A stretch of DNA of 64,000 nt, taken from contig NZ_JBKFGH010000004.1 of the NCBI RefSeq assembly GCF_051233475.1, positions 305,372 to 369,371 of the forward strand. Direction: 5' to 3'. The position numbers were made by a program, and so were the translations under genes. The DNA comes from Bacillus_BU sp051233475. GTDB lineage: Bacteria > Bacillota > Bacilli > Bacillales > Cytobacillaceae. The notes under the pieces were generated by a model. That model was not told where the DNA came from. It ran no database searches and worked only from the letters and a program-made list of their open reading frames with translations. Positions 50,838-60,208 of this stretch are shown here, piece by piece; position 1 is the stretch's first letter, and each line of letters opens with the position of its first letter.

Positions 50838-53131
50838 TGGCACTACTTGAAGAAAATGTACAAAAAGGTCTTTCAACAGAACAGGTTACTACTTTCGAAT
50901 CAGGTAATGAAATGGCTGCTATGGCTGCAGCGCAAATAAATTATCACATTATGGGATATTTCCCAATTACACCATCTACCGAGGTTGCACAATATCTTGA
51001 TATGATGAAAGCTCGTGGCGAACATGACATCAAGCTTATTCCAGCTGATGGTGAGCATGGTTCTGCTGGTATTTGTTATGGTGCTTCTGCTACTGGTGCT
51101 CGTGTGTTTAATGCAACTAGTGCAAACGGCTTATTATATATGATTGAACAATTGCCAGTTCAATCTGGTACTCGTTTCCCAATGGTAATGAACTTGGTTA
51201 CACGTTCAGTCAGCGGACCGCTTGATATCCGTGGGGATCATTCGGATTTATACTATGCGTTAAATACAGGCTGGGTTATTTTAACAGCAAGAACACCACA
51301 AGCTGTATATGACATGAACATTATGGCGTTAAAAATTGCAGAGCATTCTAGTGTTAGATTGCCAGTTATTGTGGCTTATGATGGTTTCTTTACATCCCAC
51401 CAAAAGAGAAAAGTGGAGTACTTCAAGAACCGTAAAGTTGTTCAAGCTTTTGTTGGAGAGTGTCCAACAGATTATAACTTTGCGAGAGATCCGAAGAAAC
51501 CTGTGACTATCGGGGCTCATATGAATGGTGATGATTTAATAAACAATCACTACCAGCTTTCAGAAGCAATCCAACGTGCTGGTGAGGTTTACCAAGAGGT
51601 AGCTGCTGAATATGCTAAGCTTTCCGGCCGCACTTATGATGTTTTAGATTTATATAAAATGGAAGATGCGGACGTTGCACTTTTCCTTTTAAATTCTGCT
51701 GCTGAATCAGCTAAGGATGTTGTCGATAAGCTAAGACAACAAGGAATTAAAGCTGGTGTTATCAGCCCGAATATCATTCGTCCATTCCCGGCAAAAGAAA
51801 TTCGTGAAGCGTTAAAGAATGTAAAAGCAGTGCTCGTTGGTGAACGTGCCGATTCTTATGGTGCGAATGGTCCGAACTTAACCCATGAAGTGAAATCAGC
51901 ACTTCAAGATGATAAAGAAAATAAAACAATCGTCCTAAGCCGTGTATTCGGTCTTGGTGGTTTAGACTTTTACGCTGATGATGCAGAAAACTTCTTTAAC
52001 ATGGCGATTGAAGCAATGGAAAAAGGCTATGCCGAAAAGCCATTTGATTACTATGGTCATGTACCGGGGAATCCTGAAAAAGTGCAAAAACCTGTCATTG
52101 AGCCTCTGCACGGAGACGTTTATAAATCTGGCTTGATTCAAGTTACTAAAGATGAAGCAACCCAAAAATTAAAGGTGAAAATTCCGCCGCTTCGTGCACT
52201 TACAACAAAACCGAAGCGAATTGCCTCTGGTCATGGAGCTTGTCCAGGCTGCGGTATTTTTGGTGGACTAGAACTCTTCTTTAAAGGAATTGAAGGAGAT
52301 GTCGTCGTCTTATTCCAAACAGGCTGTGCTTATGTTGTTACAACAGCTTATCCGTATACATCTCATAAACAAACGACAATGCATAACTTGTTCCAAAACG
52401 GTGCTGCAACACTATCTGGTACTGTTGAGGCATTCTTGGAGTTAAAACGCCGTGGTGAGATTGAAGTATCAGAGGATGCAACCTTTGTTATGGTAACCGG
52501 TGATGGCGGTATGGATATCGGAATGGGTTCAGCCATTGGTACTGCCCTTCGTAATCATAAGCTAATTATGCTTGAATATGATAATGAAGGCTACATGAAT
52601 ACAGGTTCGCAAATGTCCTACTCAACACCAATCGGACATATGACGAGCACGTCTTCTATCGGTAAAACGCAACAAGGAAAAACGTTCCACCATAAAGACA
52701 CAGCGCAAATTATGGCGGCAACAAATATTCCTTATGTATTTACTGGTACAGAAGCCTTCCCACAGGATTTAATAAAGAAGGCGGCTAAAGCGCAATGGTA
52801 CGCACAAAATGTCGGTACCGTTTATGGAAAACTATTAATCACTTGTCCATTAAACTGGAAATCTGATGACCGCTACGGCACAACAATTGTTGAAGCGGCA
52901 GTTAACTCGAATTTCTTCCCGCTCTATGAGATTGAAGAGGGCGTAACAACGATTACCTATAATCCCGAAGAGAAGAAAAAACAAATTCCAGTTTCTGATT
53001 GGTTAAAATATATGGGTAAAGCGAAGCATATGTTGAAAGAAGAAAACAAGCCAATGCTAGAAGAATTTGAACATGAAATTGAAAAGAGATGGCAAAGATT
53101 AAAAGCCAAGCATGAGAACCCACTATTATAA
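50837..53131 (+). CDS. 2-oxoacid:ferredoxin oxidoreductase, alpha-beta fusion subunit
   Basis: A 764-residue fusion of the alpha (about 1-440) and beta (about 460-764) subunits. The alpha part has MGYFPITPSTEVA and the pyrimidine-binding glutamate region DGEHGSAGICYGAS. The beta part has the cluster/TPP-binding HGACPGCG and the TPP motif GDGGMDIGMG with a following Asn. Its ATG shares one base with the upstream stop. The substrate could be pyruvate, 2-ketoisovalerate or indolepyruvate-like acids; the sequence does not decide. Confidence 0.88.
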   Translation: MALLEENVQKGLSTEQVTTFESGNEMAAMAAAQINYHIMGYFPITPSTEVAQYLDMMKARGEHDIKLIPADGEHGSAGICYGASATGARVFNATSANGLLYMIEQLPVQSGTRFPMVMNLVTRSVSGPLDIRGDHSDLYYALNTGWVILTARTPQAVYDMNIMALKIAEHSSVRLPVIVAYDGFFTSHQKRKVEYFKNRKVVQAFVGECPTDYNFARDPKKPVTIGAHMNGDDLINNHYQLSEAIQRAGEVYQEVAAEYAKLSGRTYDVLDLYKMEDADVALFLLNSAAESAKDVVDKLRQQGIKAGVISPNIIRPFPAKEIREALKNVKAVLVGERADSYGANGPNLTHEVKSALQDDKENKTIVLSRVFGLGGLDFYADDAENFFNMAIEAMEKGYAEKPFDYYGHVPGNPEKVQKPVIEPLHGDVYKSGLIQVTKDEATQKLKVKIPPLRALTTKPKRIASGHGACPGCGIFGGLELFFKGIEGDVVVLFQTGCAYVVTTAYPYTSHKQTTMHNLFQNGAATLSGTVEAFLELKRRGEIEVSEDATFVMVTGDGGMDIGMGSAIGTALRNHKLIMLEYDNEGYMNTGSQMSYSTPIGHMTSTSSIGKTQQGKTFHHKDTAQIMAATNIPYVFTGTEAFPQDLIKKAAKAQWYAQNVGTVYGKLLITCPLNWKSDDRYGTTIVEAAVNSNFFPLYEIEEGVTTITYNPEEKKKQIPVSDWLKYMGKAKHMLKEENKPMLEEFEHEIEKRWQRLKAKHENPLL

Positions 53132-53142
53132 TTTATATATAT

Positions 53143-53178
53143 TTTGGACCCGGCTCTTTATCGAGTTGGGTCTCTTTT
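53143..53178 (+). terminator. Terminator after the oxidoreductase operon
   Basis: GACCCGGCTC / GAGTTGGGTC stem with T-rich end. Confidence 0.85.
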
Positions 53179-53241
53179 TAGATTAACGTCTGTTCCATTA
53201 CGTAAAAAAAGCGATACAATGAACAGGAAAGGGTGATTTCC

Positions 53242-53730
53242 ATGCGATTTTATTCAAAATTAGATACAATCATTGATGAATTGTACCTAATAGCAGAAGG
53301 AGATGAGCTGTCTGTTATTCACCTTGGTGAAGAGGATTTTCACAACAATGAGGATCTCGATCAAATTATTTATCAACCCAATCATCCCGTTTTGCTTAGA
53401 ACTAGAAAGCAATTTCAAGAGTATTTTGCTGGGACTAGGAAGGAATTTGATTTGCCTCTTTCACCGCAAGGAACGAGCTTTCAAATGGCAGTCTGGGAGC
53501 AATTATGCAACATCCCATTTGGCGAGACAAGAAGCTATCTTGAAATCGCTCAGTCAATCAATAATCCGAAGGCAGTTCGCGCAATTGGTCAAGCAAATAA
53601 GGCGAACCGCTACCCCATTATTATTCCTTGCCATCGCGTGATTGGCAAAAATCAATCGCTTACTGGCTATGCAGGGACAAGGATTGATTTAAAAGAAAAA
53701 CTGCTTCGTTTCGAAGGATCTTTGCAGTAA
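53242..53730 (+). CDS. ogt: Methylated-DNA-protein-cysteine methyltransferase
   Basis: A 162-residue suicide repair protein that removes O6-alkyl groups from guanine. The acceptor is Cys130 in IIPCHRVIG. The helix-turn-helix arginine finger region (NPKAVRAIGQANKANRYP) is complete. ATG 53242 follows GGAAAGGGTGA. It is monocistronic. Confidence 0.95.
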   Translation: MRFYSKLDTIIDELYLIAEGDELSVIHLGEEDFHNNEDLDQIIYQPNHPVLLRTRKQFQEYFAGTRKEFDLPLSPQGTSFQMAVWEQLCNIPFGETRSYLEIAQSINNPKAVRAIGQANKANRYPIIIPCHRVIGKNQSLTGYAGTRIDLKEKLLRFEGSLQ

Positions 53731-53760
53731 ATTTCACTCTAAATAACCAATCATACGTAA

Positions 53761-53793
53761 AAAAAGCATCGTCAATGTGAACGATGCTTTTTC
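53761..53793 (+). terminator. Terminator after ogt
   Basis: AAAAAGCATCGTT-type stem (AAAGCATCGT / ACGATGCTTT) with T-run. Confidence 0.85.
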
Positions 53794-53822
53794 TTTGCAA
53801 TGTAAAATTGGGAATCCCGTTT

Positions 53823-53865
53823 TTTGTCGAATTTCGATTTATAAACACGACTTAAACTGTCGATA
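53823..53865 (+). promoter_or_regulatory. Two Spo0A-box-like sites upstream of the spo0E-like gene
   Basis: TTTGTCGAA (53823-53831) is a very good 0A box; CTGTCGATA (53858-53866) is a weaker one. They lie 130-175 bases before the gene start and suggest control by Spo0A. Confidence 0.45.
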
Positions 53866-53997
53866 AATATATCGCATGAGAAAATTGTCTAGTTTTGCGA
53901 TTCTATTTACTTTTGATTAAATTCTTGTGATAATTCATCAGTATCCACAGATATTTTAATTGAATCGATTAGGGATTGGATTAGGGGGAAACAGGAG

Positions 53998-54243
53998 TTG
54001 TACCAGGAAAATAAGAACTTATTAGAAGAAATTAACGAAAGAAAATCAAAGCTCTATGTAACTGCAGAGAAAAATGGCCTAAACCTGACGAGTGAAGAAA
54101 CGATTAGAAGGAGTCAAGAACTAGACCAATTAATCTTTCAATATCAAAAGGAGGCCCTTAAAAGCTTAAAAAGGCAGGGGGGAAACAAGACAGTACTTTG
54201 GTCGATGATGGCAATCATGCCAAATGTACTGGCCGAAGTTTGA
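53998..54243 (+). CDS. Spo0E-like aspartyl-phosphate phosphatase
   Basis: An 81-residue two-helix protein with the family motif SQELDQLI (residues 41-48) that places its catalytic segment against Spo0A-P. Dephosphorylating Spo0A-P delays sporulation. TTG at 53998 is the likely start, behind AGGGGGAA; an extra GGAG sits one base before it and may be too close. The C-terminal 20 residues are more hydrophobic than usual. The nearby 0A boxes suggest feedback. Confidence 0.85.
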   Translation: MYQENKNLLEEINERKSKLYVTAEKNGLNLTSEETIRRSQELDQLIFQYQKEALKSLKRQGGNKTVLWSMMAIMPNVLAEV

Positions 54244-54370
54244 AAATCTGATTTCTTATTCTGGACGACATTTTGAAATTTTCTCGATTACGGTTCTTTA
54301 CGCTCAATTTGAGTTTATACGGGAGAAGTTATGCCTGTAAAACTAGGCTAATCCCAATGGTATGTAGTAA

Positions 54371-54413
54371 AAATCAAGAGTCAGACTTAGGACGAAAAAG
54401 TCTGACTCTTGAT
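54371..54413. terminator. Bidirectional terminator
   Basis: AATCAAGAGTCAGACTT / AAGTCTGACTCTTGATT, a perfect 17-bp stem with a 9-base loop. It ends the ZIP gene and any leftward or rightward read-through. Confidence 0.9.
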
Positions 54414-54431
54414 TTTGCCAATGATAAATGA

Positions 54432-55163
54432 TTAAAATATTTCGATTAAAAAGATCATAAACAATAACCCAATAATAAACGCATACGTTGATGTTCGTTC
54501 ATTTCCGTCGCCATGGCTTTCTGGGATTAATTCTTTATAAATAATGAACAGCATGGCGCCTGCTGCAAAGGAAAGACCATAAGGAACGAGATTTTTTACA
54601 TAGGATGTTAAATAGTAGCCAAAGAAGGAAGTGAATATTTCTATTACTCCCGTTAAGGTTGCTAGGATAAAAGCTTTAAACTTATTTATATTTTGATTTA
54701 CTAAAAAAAGTGCAACTAATAATCCTTCCGGTGCATTTTGAAAGCCGATCGCAAAGGCAATTAAATTTCCCGTTTCTTGAGAATTAGACGCATAGCTAAC
54801 TCCAACAGATAATCCTTCAGGAATATTATGCAAAGTAATTGCGGCAAGAATGAGCATAGCTTTTTCATCAAAATGGATATTATGACTAGAATGATGTAAA
54901 TCCATATGTGGTATATTCTTCTCTAAAACTGTTAACGTTAAGACGCCAAGAAAAATGCCAATGGCTAATGAACTAAATCCTCCATTATTTAATGCTTCAG
55001 GGATCAGTCCCATTGTTGAGGCTGCCATCATAATTCCGGCCGTGAGTGCCAAGAGGACATCGCGCCACCGGTGGGTCATTGACCGATTCATAAATAAAAT
55101 GATTAATGCCCCGAGGCCAGTTGAAAGGGCAGAGAGTAAACTTCCAATTGCAACTTGTATCAT
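54432..55163 (-). CDS. ZIP-family divalent metal transporter
   Basis: A 243-residue membrane protein with eight predicted helices. Metal-binding motifs are HNIPEGLSVGV (helix 4) and FQNAPEGLLVA (helix 5). The variable loop between helices 3 and 4 is His-rich (HMDLHHSSHNIHFD). It should import zinc, iron or manganese, as ZupT does. It is monocistronic. Confidence 0.92.
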   Translation of the reverse strand: MIQVAIGSLLSALSTGLGALIILFMNRSMTHRWRDVLLALTAGIMMAASTMGLIPEALNNGGFSSLAIGIFLGVLTLTVLEKNIPHMDLHHSSHNIHFDEKAMLILAAITLHNIPEGLSVGVSYASNSQETGNLIAFAIGFQNAPEGLLVALFLVNQNINKFKAFILATLTGVIEIFTSFFGYYLTSYVKNLVPYGLSFAAGAMLFIIYKELIPESHGDGNERTSTYAFIIGLLFMIFLIEIF

Positions 55164-55401
55164 TTTTCCCCCCTACCAATAAATATTCTATCTTTTTATT
55201 TTTAACTTGTTAATATTGTATATGATTTCGGTATCCACGTACAATTTTTATTTCTTTTCCCCTCGTGTTTTACAAGATGACCCAACCATACTCTTCTCAT
55301 ATATATGAACCAATTTCCTTATTAATCAAAGAATCCAAAAAAGTTGGTACTATGATTCTATTTAAAAACATATATCGTAGTAAAACGGTTTAATAGATAC
55401 A

Positions 55402-55415
55402 AGCAACCGCTTTCA
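55402..55415 (+). promoter_or_regulatory. Weak cre-like site upstream of fixABCX
   Basis: AGCAACCGCTTTCA matches the cre consensus at 12 of 14 positions and lies 30 bases before the first gene. The rest of 55164-55445 shows no FNR-type box. Confidence 0.35.
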
Positions 55416-55445
55416 CCCATATTTAAAGAGGAGGTACTTCCCTAC

Positions 55446-56273
55446 ATGCATATTCTTGTTTGTGTAAAGCAGGTGCCGGATACAAAAATCATCAAAATAA
55501 ACCCGAAAACCAATACGCTTGACCGCCGGAGTGCACCCGCTATTTTAAATCCATACGACGCACACGCTGTACAAGAAGCGGTTCGAATTAAAAGACAAGT
55601 GGGCGGAACAATTTCTATATTATCGATGGGACCACCCCAGGCAACCGCTGTTATTAAAAAAAGTATCGAAATTGGCGCAGACAGAGGCTTTTTAATTTCT
55701 GATCGAGCATTTGCAGGAGCAGACACGCTAGCCACCAGCTATGCTTTATCAAAGGCGATTGAACGTATATCGGAGGATACTCCCGTAGACTTGGTGATAT
55801 GTGGAAAGCATGCCATTGATGGCGATACGGGACAGGTTGGACCGGGCATCGCACGAAGGATGGACATTCCACCCGTAACAAATGTCATAGAGGTTACAGA
55901 GGTTAATAGAGAAGAAAAAAAGGTTTTTGTAAAGAGAAAAGTAACGAATGGCTACGAGGTTATTCAAACGTTTCTTCCATGTCTGCTTACAGTTGAAAAA
56001 GAAATAAACGAGCTAGAATACTCCCCCTTACCAAATATGCTTAATGCAGCACGCTACGAGCCGGTCATTTGGTCCGTTAATGATCTTCGCGAAGTTGATA
56101 AAACCCAATTAGGGTTAAAAGGTTCACCAACTATCGTTGGAAAAATGTTTACTCCACCTCGACCAGAAGGTGGGAAAAAGATTGAGGGAAGTGCAGATGA
56201 ACAGGTGGAAAAATTAATGTCCATCTTAATGGAGCAGAAACATTTGCTTCAAGGCTTGCCTAGTACAAAATAA
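55446..56273 (+). CDS. fixA: Electron transfer flavoprotein beta subunit (FixA type)
   Basis: A 275-residue ETF beta subunit. VCVKQVPDTKIIKINP is the recognisable N-terminus, and the nucleotide-binding domain holds CGKHAIDGDTGQVGPG and SYALSKAI. The C-terminal tail is longer than in beta-oxidation ETF. It begins a four-gene cluster in the order fixA-B-C-X, as in nitrogen fixers and other electron-bifurcating systems. The ribosome binding site is AGAGGAGG. Confidence 0.88.
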   Translation: MHILVCVKQVPDTKIIKINPKTNTLDRRSAPAILNPYDAHAVQEAVRIKRQVGGTISILSMGPPQATAVIKKSIEIGADRGFLISDRAFAGADTLATSYALSKAIERISEDTPVDLVICGKHAIDGDTGQVGPGIARRMDIPPVTNVIEVTEVNREEKKVFVKRKVTNGYEVIQTFLPCLLTVEKEINELEYSPLPNMLNAARYEPVIWSVNDLREVDKTQLGLKGSPTIVGKMFTPPRPEGGKKIEGSADEQVEKLMSILMEQKHLLQGLPSTK

Positions 56274-56303
56274 CAAAGACATTTGGGAAGGGGGATTGGA
56301 ACC

Positions 56304-57338
56304 ATGAATGAACATGAAGGAGTATGGGTCTTTATTGAACAAAATAATGGAGATATCGAGGGAGTATCTCTTGAGCTGTTGGGTGCAGGCAGAAAACTAG
56401 CAGATAAGCTGTCGGTTCCGCTCAGTGGGATATTGTTAGGAATGGAGATAAAAAGCTTGGCGGCTAAGGCGATTTCATACGGAGCTGATCAAGTATATGT
56501 GATTGATGATCCCGTTTTGAAGGATTACCGAACGGAATCGTATATGAAGGGCGTCATTATGCTCGCTGAAAAATATAAACCAGAAATCTTTTTATACGGC
56601 GCGACAGCAAATGGTAAAGACCTTGCAAGTGCGGTAGCTACTGATTTGTCAACTGGACTGACGGCAGATACAACGATGCTTGATGTAGATGTTGAAAAAC
56701 GACTGTTAGAGGCTAGCAGGCCTGCTTTCGGCGGAAACATTATGGCAACCATTCTTTGTAAGAAGCACCGACCGCAAATGGCAACGGTCCGTCCAAAAGT
56801 AATGAAAGCATTAGAGCCTGACAATGGGCGAAAAGGGAAGATTATCGAGGAAAAGATTGAACTATCAGAGAGTGAAATGAGAACAAAAGTAATTAAAATT
56901 GTGAAGGATATCACAAAAAAAGTAAAGCTTGCTGAAGCTGATATTATTGTTGCAGGGGGAAAAGGGTTAGGGGACAGCAAAAATTTTGAATTAATTCATG
57001 AATTGGCTGAAAGATTAGGAGGAACTGTTGCAGGAAGCAGGGATGTAGTGGAGGCAGGCTGGCTGCCGCATGAGCAGCAAGTGGGCCAGACAGGCGAGAC
57101 GGTTACACCGAAAATCTATTTCGCTATTGGAATATCAGGAGCGATTCAGCACATTGTTGGGATGAAAAATTCCGAGCTCATTATTGCCATTAATAAAGAC
57201 CCAAATGCACCGATCTTTGACGTGGCCACCTTTGGGATTGTTGGGGATGCACTAGAGATTGTCCCAAAATTAATCGAGCAATTTAAGCAAATACGGATAG
57301 AAACAGGTGGTGAAGTAAGCTATGTCGGAAAAATTTGA
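56304..57338 (+). CDS. fixB: Electron transfer flavoprotein alpha subunit (FixB type)
   Basis: A 344-residue ETF alpha subunit. The FAD-binding C-terminal domain has GSRDVVEAGWLPHEQQVGQTG and GISGAIQHIVGMKNS. The start at ATG 56304 has AGGGGGA upstream. It overlaps fixC by 17 bases, so translation is coupled. Confidence 0.92.
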   Translation: MNEHEGVWVFIEQNNGDIEGVSLELLGAGRKLADKLSVPLSGILLGMEIKSLAAKAISYGADQVYVIDDPVLKDYRTESYMKGVIMLAEKYKPEIFLYGATANGKDLASAVATDLSTGLTADTTMLDVDVEKRLLEASRPAFGGNIMATILCKKHRPQMATVRPKVMKALEPDNGRKGKIIEEKIELSESEMRTKVIKIVKDITKKVKLAEADIIVAGGKGLGDSKNFELIHELAERLGGTVAGSRDVVEAGWLPHEQQVGQTGETVTPKIYFAIGISGAIQHIVGMKNSELIIAINKDPNAPIFDVATFGIVGDALEIVPKLIEQFKQIRIETGGEVSYVGKI

Positions 57339-58617
57339 TGTGATTGTGGTTGGAGCAGGACCTGCTGGAACTTCGTGTGCCTACACTTGTGCAAAACATG
57401 GCTTAAAGGTATTACAAATTGAGCGGGGAGAATATCCTGGCAGCAAAAATGTCATGGGAGGAGTTTTGTATCGAAAACAAATGGAGGAAATCATCCCTGA
57501 GTTTTGGAAGGAGGCCCCTTTAGAAAGACCGGTTATCGAACAAAGATTTTGGATGATGGATAAGGAATCCGTTCTTTCCTTTGGTTATAAGGGTCTTGAG
57601 TGGGCCGAGGAGCCATACAATAATTTCACGGTCTTACGGGCTCAATTTGATCAATGGTTTGCTGCACAGGCTGTAAATGCCGGGTCTCTACTTATTTGTG
57701 AAACGGTTGTTACAGAATGTATCGTGGAGAATGGCAAGGTAGTAGGGGTAAGGACGGACAGACCTGATGGAGACGTTTATGCCGATGTGGTTGTCTTGGC
57801 TGATGGTGTCAATTCTTTGCTTGGAAAACAGCTGGGCTTTCATAAAGAATTTCGTCCAGATGAAGTAGCCCTTACTGTCATGGAGGTAATTAATCTTCCT
57901 AAGGATAGAATCAACGAACGTTTTAACCTTGAGGATAATCAAGGTTGTACAATCGAAATTTTTGGGGACTCCACAAAAGGAAATTTAGGGACGGCTTTTC
58001 TTTATACGAATAAGGAAAGCTTAAATATTGGTGTTGGAACCACCCTATCAAGTATGATCAAAGCAAAGCTAAAGCCATATGATTTGCTGGATTACTTGAA
58101 AAATCATCCAATGGTAAAACCGTATTTAGACGGTGGAGAATCGGCAGAGTATTTAGCGCACTTAATCCCGGAGGGAGGATATCATTCCGTACCTCGTGTA
58201 ATTGGGAACGGTGTTTTAGTAGTGGGGGATGCTGCTCAATTTGTTAACGCAATCCATCGCGAAGGATCAAATATGGCCATGTCATCGGGGAAAATGGCAG
58301 CAGAAGCTATTGTTAGGGCCAAGCAGGAGAATGATTTCAGCGAGGTGGGACTAAGCAGCTACAAGGACGCATTATACGAAAGCTTTATCATAAAGGATCT
58401 GAAAAAATATAAAGACGCGACCCATACCTTTGAAAACTATCCGCAATATTTTAAAGAGTATCTTCCAATGATGAATCAAGCTGCCAGTAAATTCTTTACA
58501 GTCGATGGAACGCCGAAACGGGATAAACAAAAAGAAATTATGCGTGGGTTAACGAAAGAACGGGGCAGATTTAAAGTTATGCAAGACATTTATCGTGCTT
58601 GGAAGGCGGTGAAATAA
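57322..58617 (+). CDS. fixC: ETF:quinone oxidoreductase-like flavoprotein
   Basis: A 431-residue FAD protein of the FixC/ETF-QO group. The dinucleotide fold is VVGAGPAGTSCA (residues about 8-19), and a second FAD contact is VLVVGDAAQFVNAIHREGSN. It passes electrons between the ETF, quinone and FixX. In FixABCX, electrons from NADH can be bifurcated to quinone and to ferredoxin or flavodoxin; whether that holds here is unknown. It shares one base with the fixX start. Confidence 0.92.
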   Translation: MSEKFDVIVVGAGPAGTSCAYTCAKHGLKVLQIERGEYPGSKNVMGGVLYRKQMEEIIPEFWKEAPLERPVIEQRFWMMDKESVLSFGYKGLEWAEEPYNNFTVLRAQFDQWFAAQAVNAGSLLICETVVTECIVENGKVVGVRTDRPDGDVYADVVVLADGVNSLLGKQLGFHKEFRPDEVALTVMEVINLPKDRINERFNLEDNQGCTIEIFGDSTKGNLGTAFLYTNKESLNIGVGTTLSSMIKAKLKPYDLLDYLKNHPMVKPYLDGGESAEYLAHLIPEGGYHSVPRVIGNGVLVVGDAAQFVNAIHREGSNMAMSSGKMAAEAIVRAKQENDFSEVGLSSYKDALYESFIIKDLKKYKDATHTFENYPQYFKEYLPMMNQAASKFFTVDGTPKRDKQKEIMRGLTKERGRFKVMQDIYRAWKAVK

Positions 58618-58901
58618 TGTCGACGAAAACAATAGAAGAAAAGCAGTATTTGGTCCGATTTAAGGCAGATACTAAATCCCATTTAACGGTTCTCGACCAT
58701 GACACATGTTTAACAAAATGTCCTGAGAAATATTGTACGGTATTCTGTCCGGCAGAGGTGTACAAATGGGAAGAAATCAGAATGCATGTTGGCTATGAGG
58801 GCTGCCATGAATGTGGGAGCTGTAGAATAGGCTGTCCTTATCAAAATATAAAATGGGAGTATCCAAAGGGCGGACACGGGATTATTTTTCGATTGGCATA
58901 A
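58617..58901 (+). CDS. fixX: Ferredoxin-like protein FixX
   Basis: A 94-residue ferredoxin-like protein. Cysteines are arranged as CLTKCPEKYCTVFCPAEVY and CHECGSCRIGCPYQ, giving one [4Fe-4S] cluster with family-type extra cysteines. It completes the cluster and partners FixC. Confidence 0.92.
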   Translation: MSTKTIEEKQYLVRFKADTKSHLTVLDHDTCLTKCPEKYCTVFCPAEVYKWEEIRMHVGYEGCHECGSCRIGCPYQNIKWEYPKGGHGIIFRLA

Positions 58902-59092
58902 TCATATGGATCGTATTCACTTTTGTGCGCTATTGATTTTTTCAATAGTGCTTTTTTATATAAATTAAGGAATATTTTAAGTGAGAAGTTTATCGTTAGA
59001 GGGGGATAAAGTGTTGAGCAGAAATAGTATGTATGGAGTTTCACAATCAAGGAGAAAAAGAAGGAAAGTAAAGCTAGTTGATCAATATTTGT

Positions 59093-59416
59093 TTATTTTT
59101 CTATAAAATCTATCATTGACACTTTAGGATTTTGACAGGCATTTTCTAGCTTTAAGGCTGCTTCGTAAGCCTCATCAAAACTCTCATAACGGCTCGATCT
59201 ATATAACGGTGTATTCCAATTAAATGTTCCCTCACTGTCCGCGGGATAGATTGTTACCTCCCATAAATAAAACTCTTCATCAAGTCTCGGGAATCCTTCG
59301 AGTGAAACAAGCCAATGAGTTAATTTTGATTCAGGATCATTTATAGCGGTGCGGTCTTTTTCTCCCATCGAAATTAACGACTTTGGGTAAAACTCTCGAT
59401 AAGTATTAAAATGCAA
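59093..59416 (-). CDS. Hypothetical protein, 107 residues
   Basis: I do not recognise the family. The protein is soluble with many aromatic residues (HWLVSLEGFPRLDEEFYLWEVTIY) and has a YESFDEAYEAALKLE helix of the kind seen in small alpha/beta domains. The likely start is TTG at 59416, six bases after GGGAGGG; the frame is open five codons further. Nothing in the neighbourhood suggests a role. Confidence 0.55.
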   Translation of the reverse strand: MHFNTYREFYPKSLISMGEKDRTAINDPESKLTHWLVSLEGFPRLDEEFYLWEVTIYPADSEGTFNWNTPLYRSSRYESFDEAYEAALKLENACQNPKVSMIDFIEK

Positions 59417-59573
59417 GCTGTTCCCTCCCAATCTATTGATACTATTAGTATATGAATGAAAAGGAAGAACTTTAATAAATCACAATAAATTTTTTCTGAA
59501 AACTTCTCACTATTCAAAAACCCTCACTTCATGTATAAAATATTGCCCTTCCCACAAAGGATAAGTCAGACTA

Positions 59574-59616
59574 AGTGACATCTATCACAACACTTAGTTT
59601 GCTTCAAGATTATACT
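59574..59616 (+). promoter_or_regulatory. FNR-box promoter of the hemerythrin gene
   Basis: AGTGA-N6-TCACA (59574-59589) matches the FNR consensus at 9 of 10 positions. A -10 TATACT lies at 59611-59616, predicting a start near 59623 and a box centre at -41.5. Confidence 0.7.
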
Positions 59617-59656
59617 TGGAACATAGGAAATAGGATATATGGAAGGGGCAAAGACG

Positions 59657-60181
59657 ATGGAAGGTTGTTTCAGTTCAATGATGGGGAATGAACCAGTTTC
59701 ATTAAGTGAGGGGCTTGCTCAATTAAAAGGGGAGCATATTCCTCTGTTAGAAAAACTACATGGACTTTTTGATTTATGTTCAAAAATTGAAACCAATGAT
59801 CATCCTGAAAGTCATTTTGGACAATTAAAATCTGCGGTGAAAGTATTTATGACTGAACTTGAGCCACATTCAGAAAGAGAAGAACAGGTTTTATTTAGAA
59901 TGATGGAAAAATACATTGGCGTTGGCATGGGGCCAATTGCGGTAATGGAATATGAACACGACCAGGCTAAGTCTTTAATCGGAAGATTCTTCGAAAAAAC
60001 AAGTGGGTCTGATGATTTAAGTGTGGAAATGATGAGGGAGTATAGTGATTTAATTAAAAATGCTTATCTCACCCTTGTCGATCATTTTGCTAAAGAGGAA
60101 AATGTTCTGTTTCCAATGGCTGAAAGAATGTTAACAACTGAAGAGAAAGCAGAGCTTTACAAACAAATAAACGAAATATAA
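59657..60181 (+). CDS. Hemerythrin-like HHE domain protein
   Basis: A 174-residue four-helix protein. Likely di-iron ligands are in GEHIPLLEKLHGL, PHSEREEQVLF, EYEHDQAKS and DHFAKEENVLFP. Such proteins bind O2 or NO, or sense redox state; the length is near the Ric/ScdA-type C-terminal domain, but no N-terminal ScdA domain is present. The FNR-like promoter suggests anaerobic or NO-related expression. ATG 59657 (after GAAGGGG) is preferred to ATG 59639. Confidence 0.85.
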   Translation: MEGCFSSMMGNEPVSLSEGLAQLKGEHIPLLEKLHGLFDLCSKIETNDHPESHFGQLKSAVKVFMTELEPHSEREEQVLFRMMEKYIGVGMGPIAVMEYEHDQAKSLIGRFFEKTSGSDDLSVEMMREYSDLIKNAYLTLVDHFAKEENVLFPMAERMLTTEEKAELYKQINEI

Positions 60182-60208
60182 AAGGATGGGGATTCCCCAT
60201 CCTTTATT
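60182..60208. terminator. Bidirectional terminator
   Basis: AAAGGATGGGGA / TCCCCATCCTTT stem with minimal loop, between the convergent hemerythrin and MFS genes; it overlaps the MFS stop. Confidence 0.8.
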
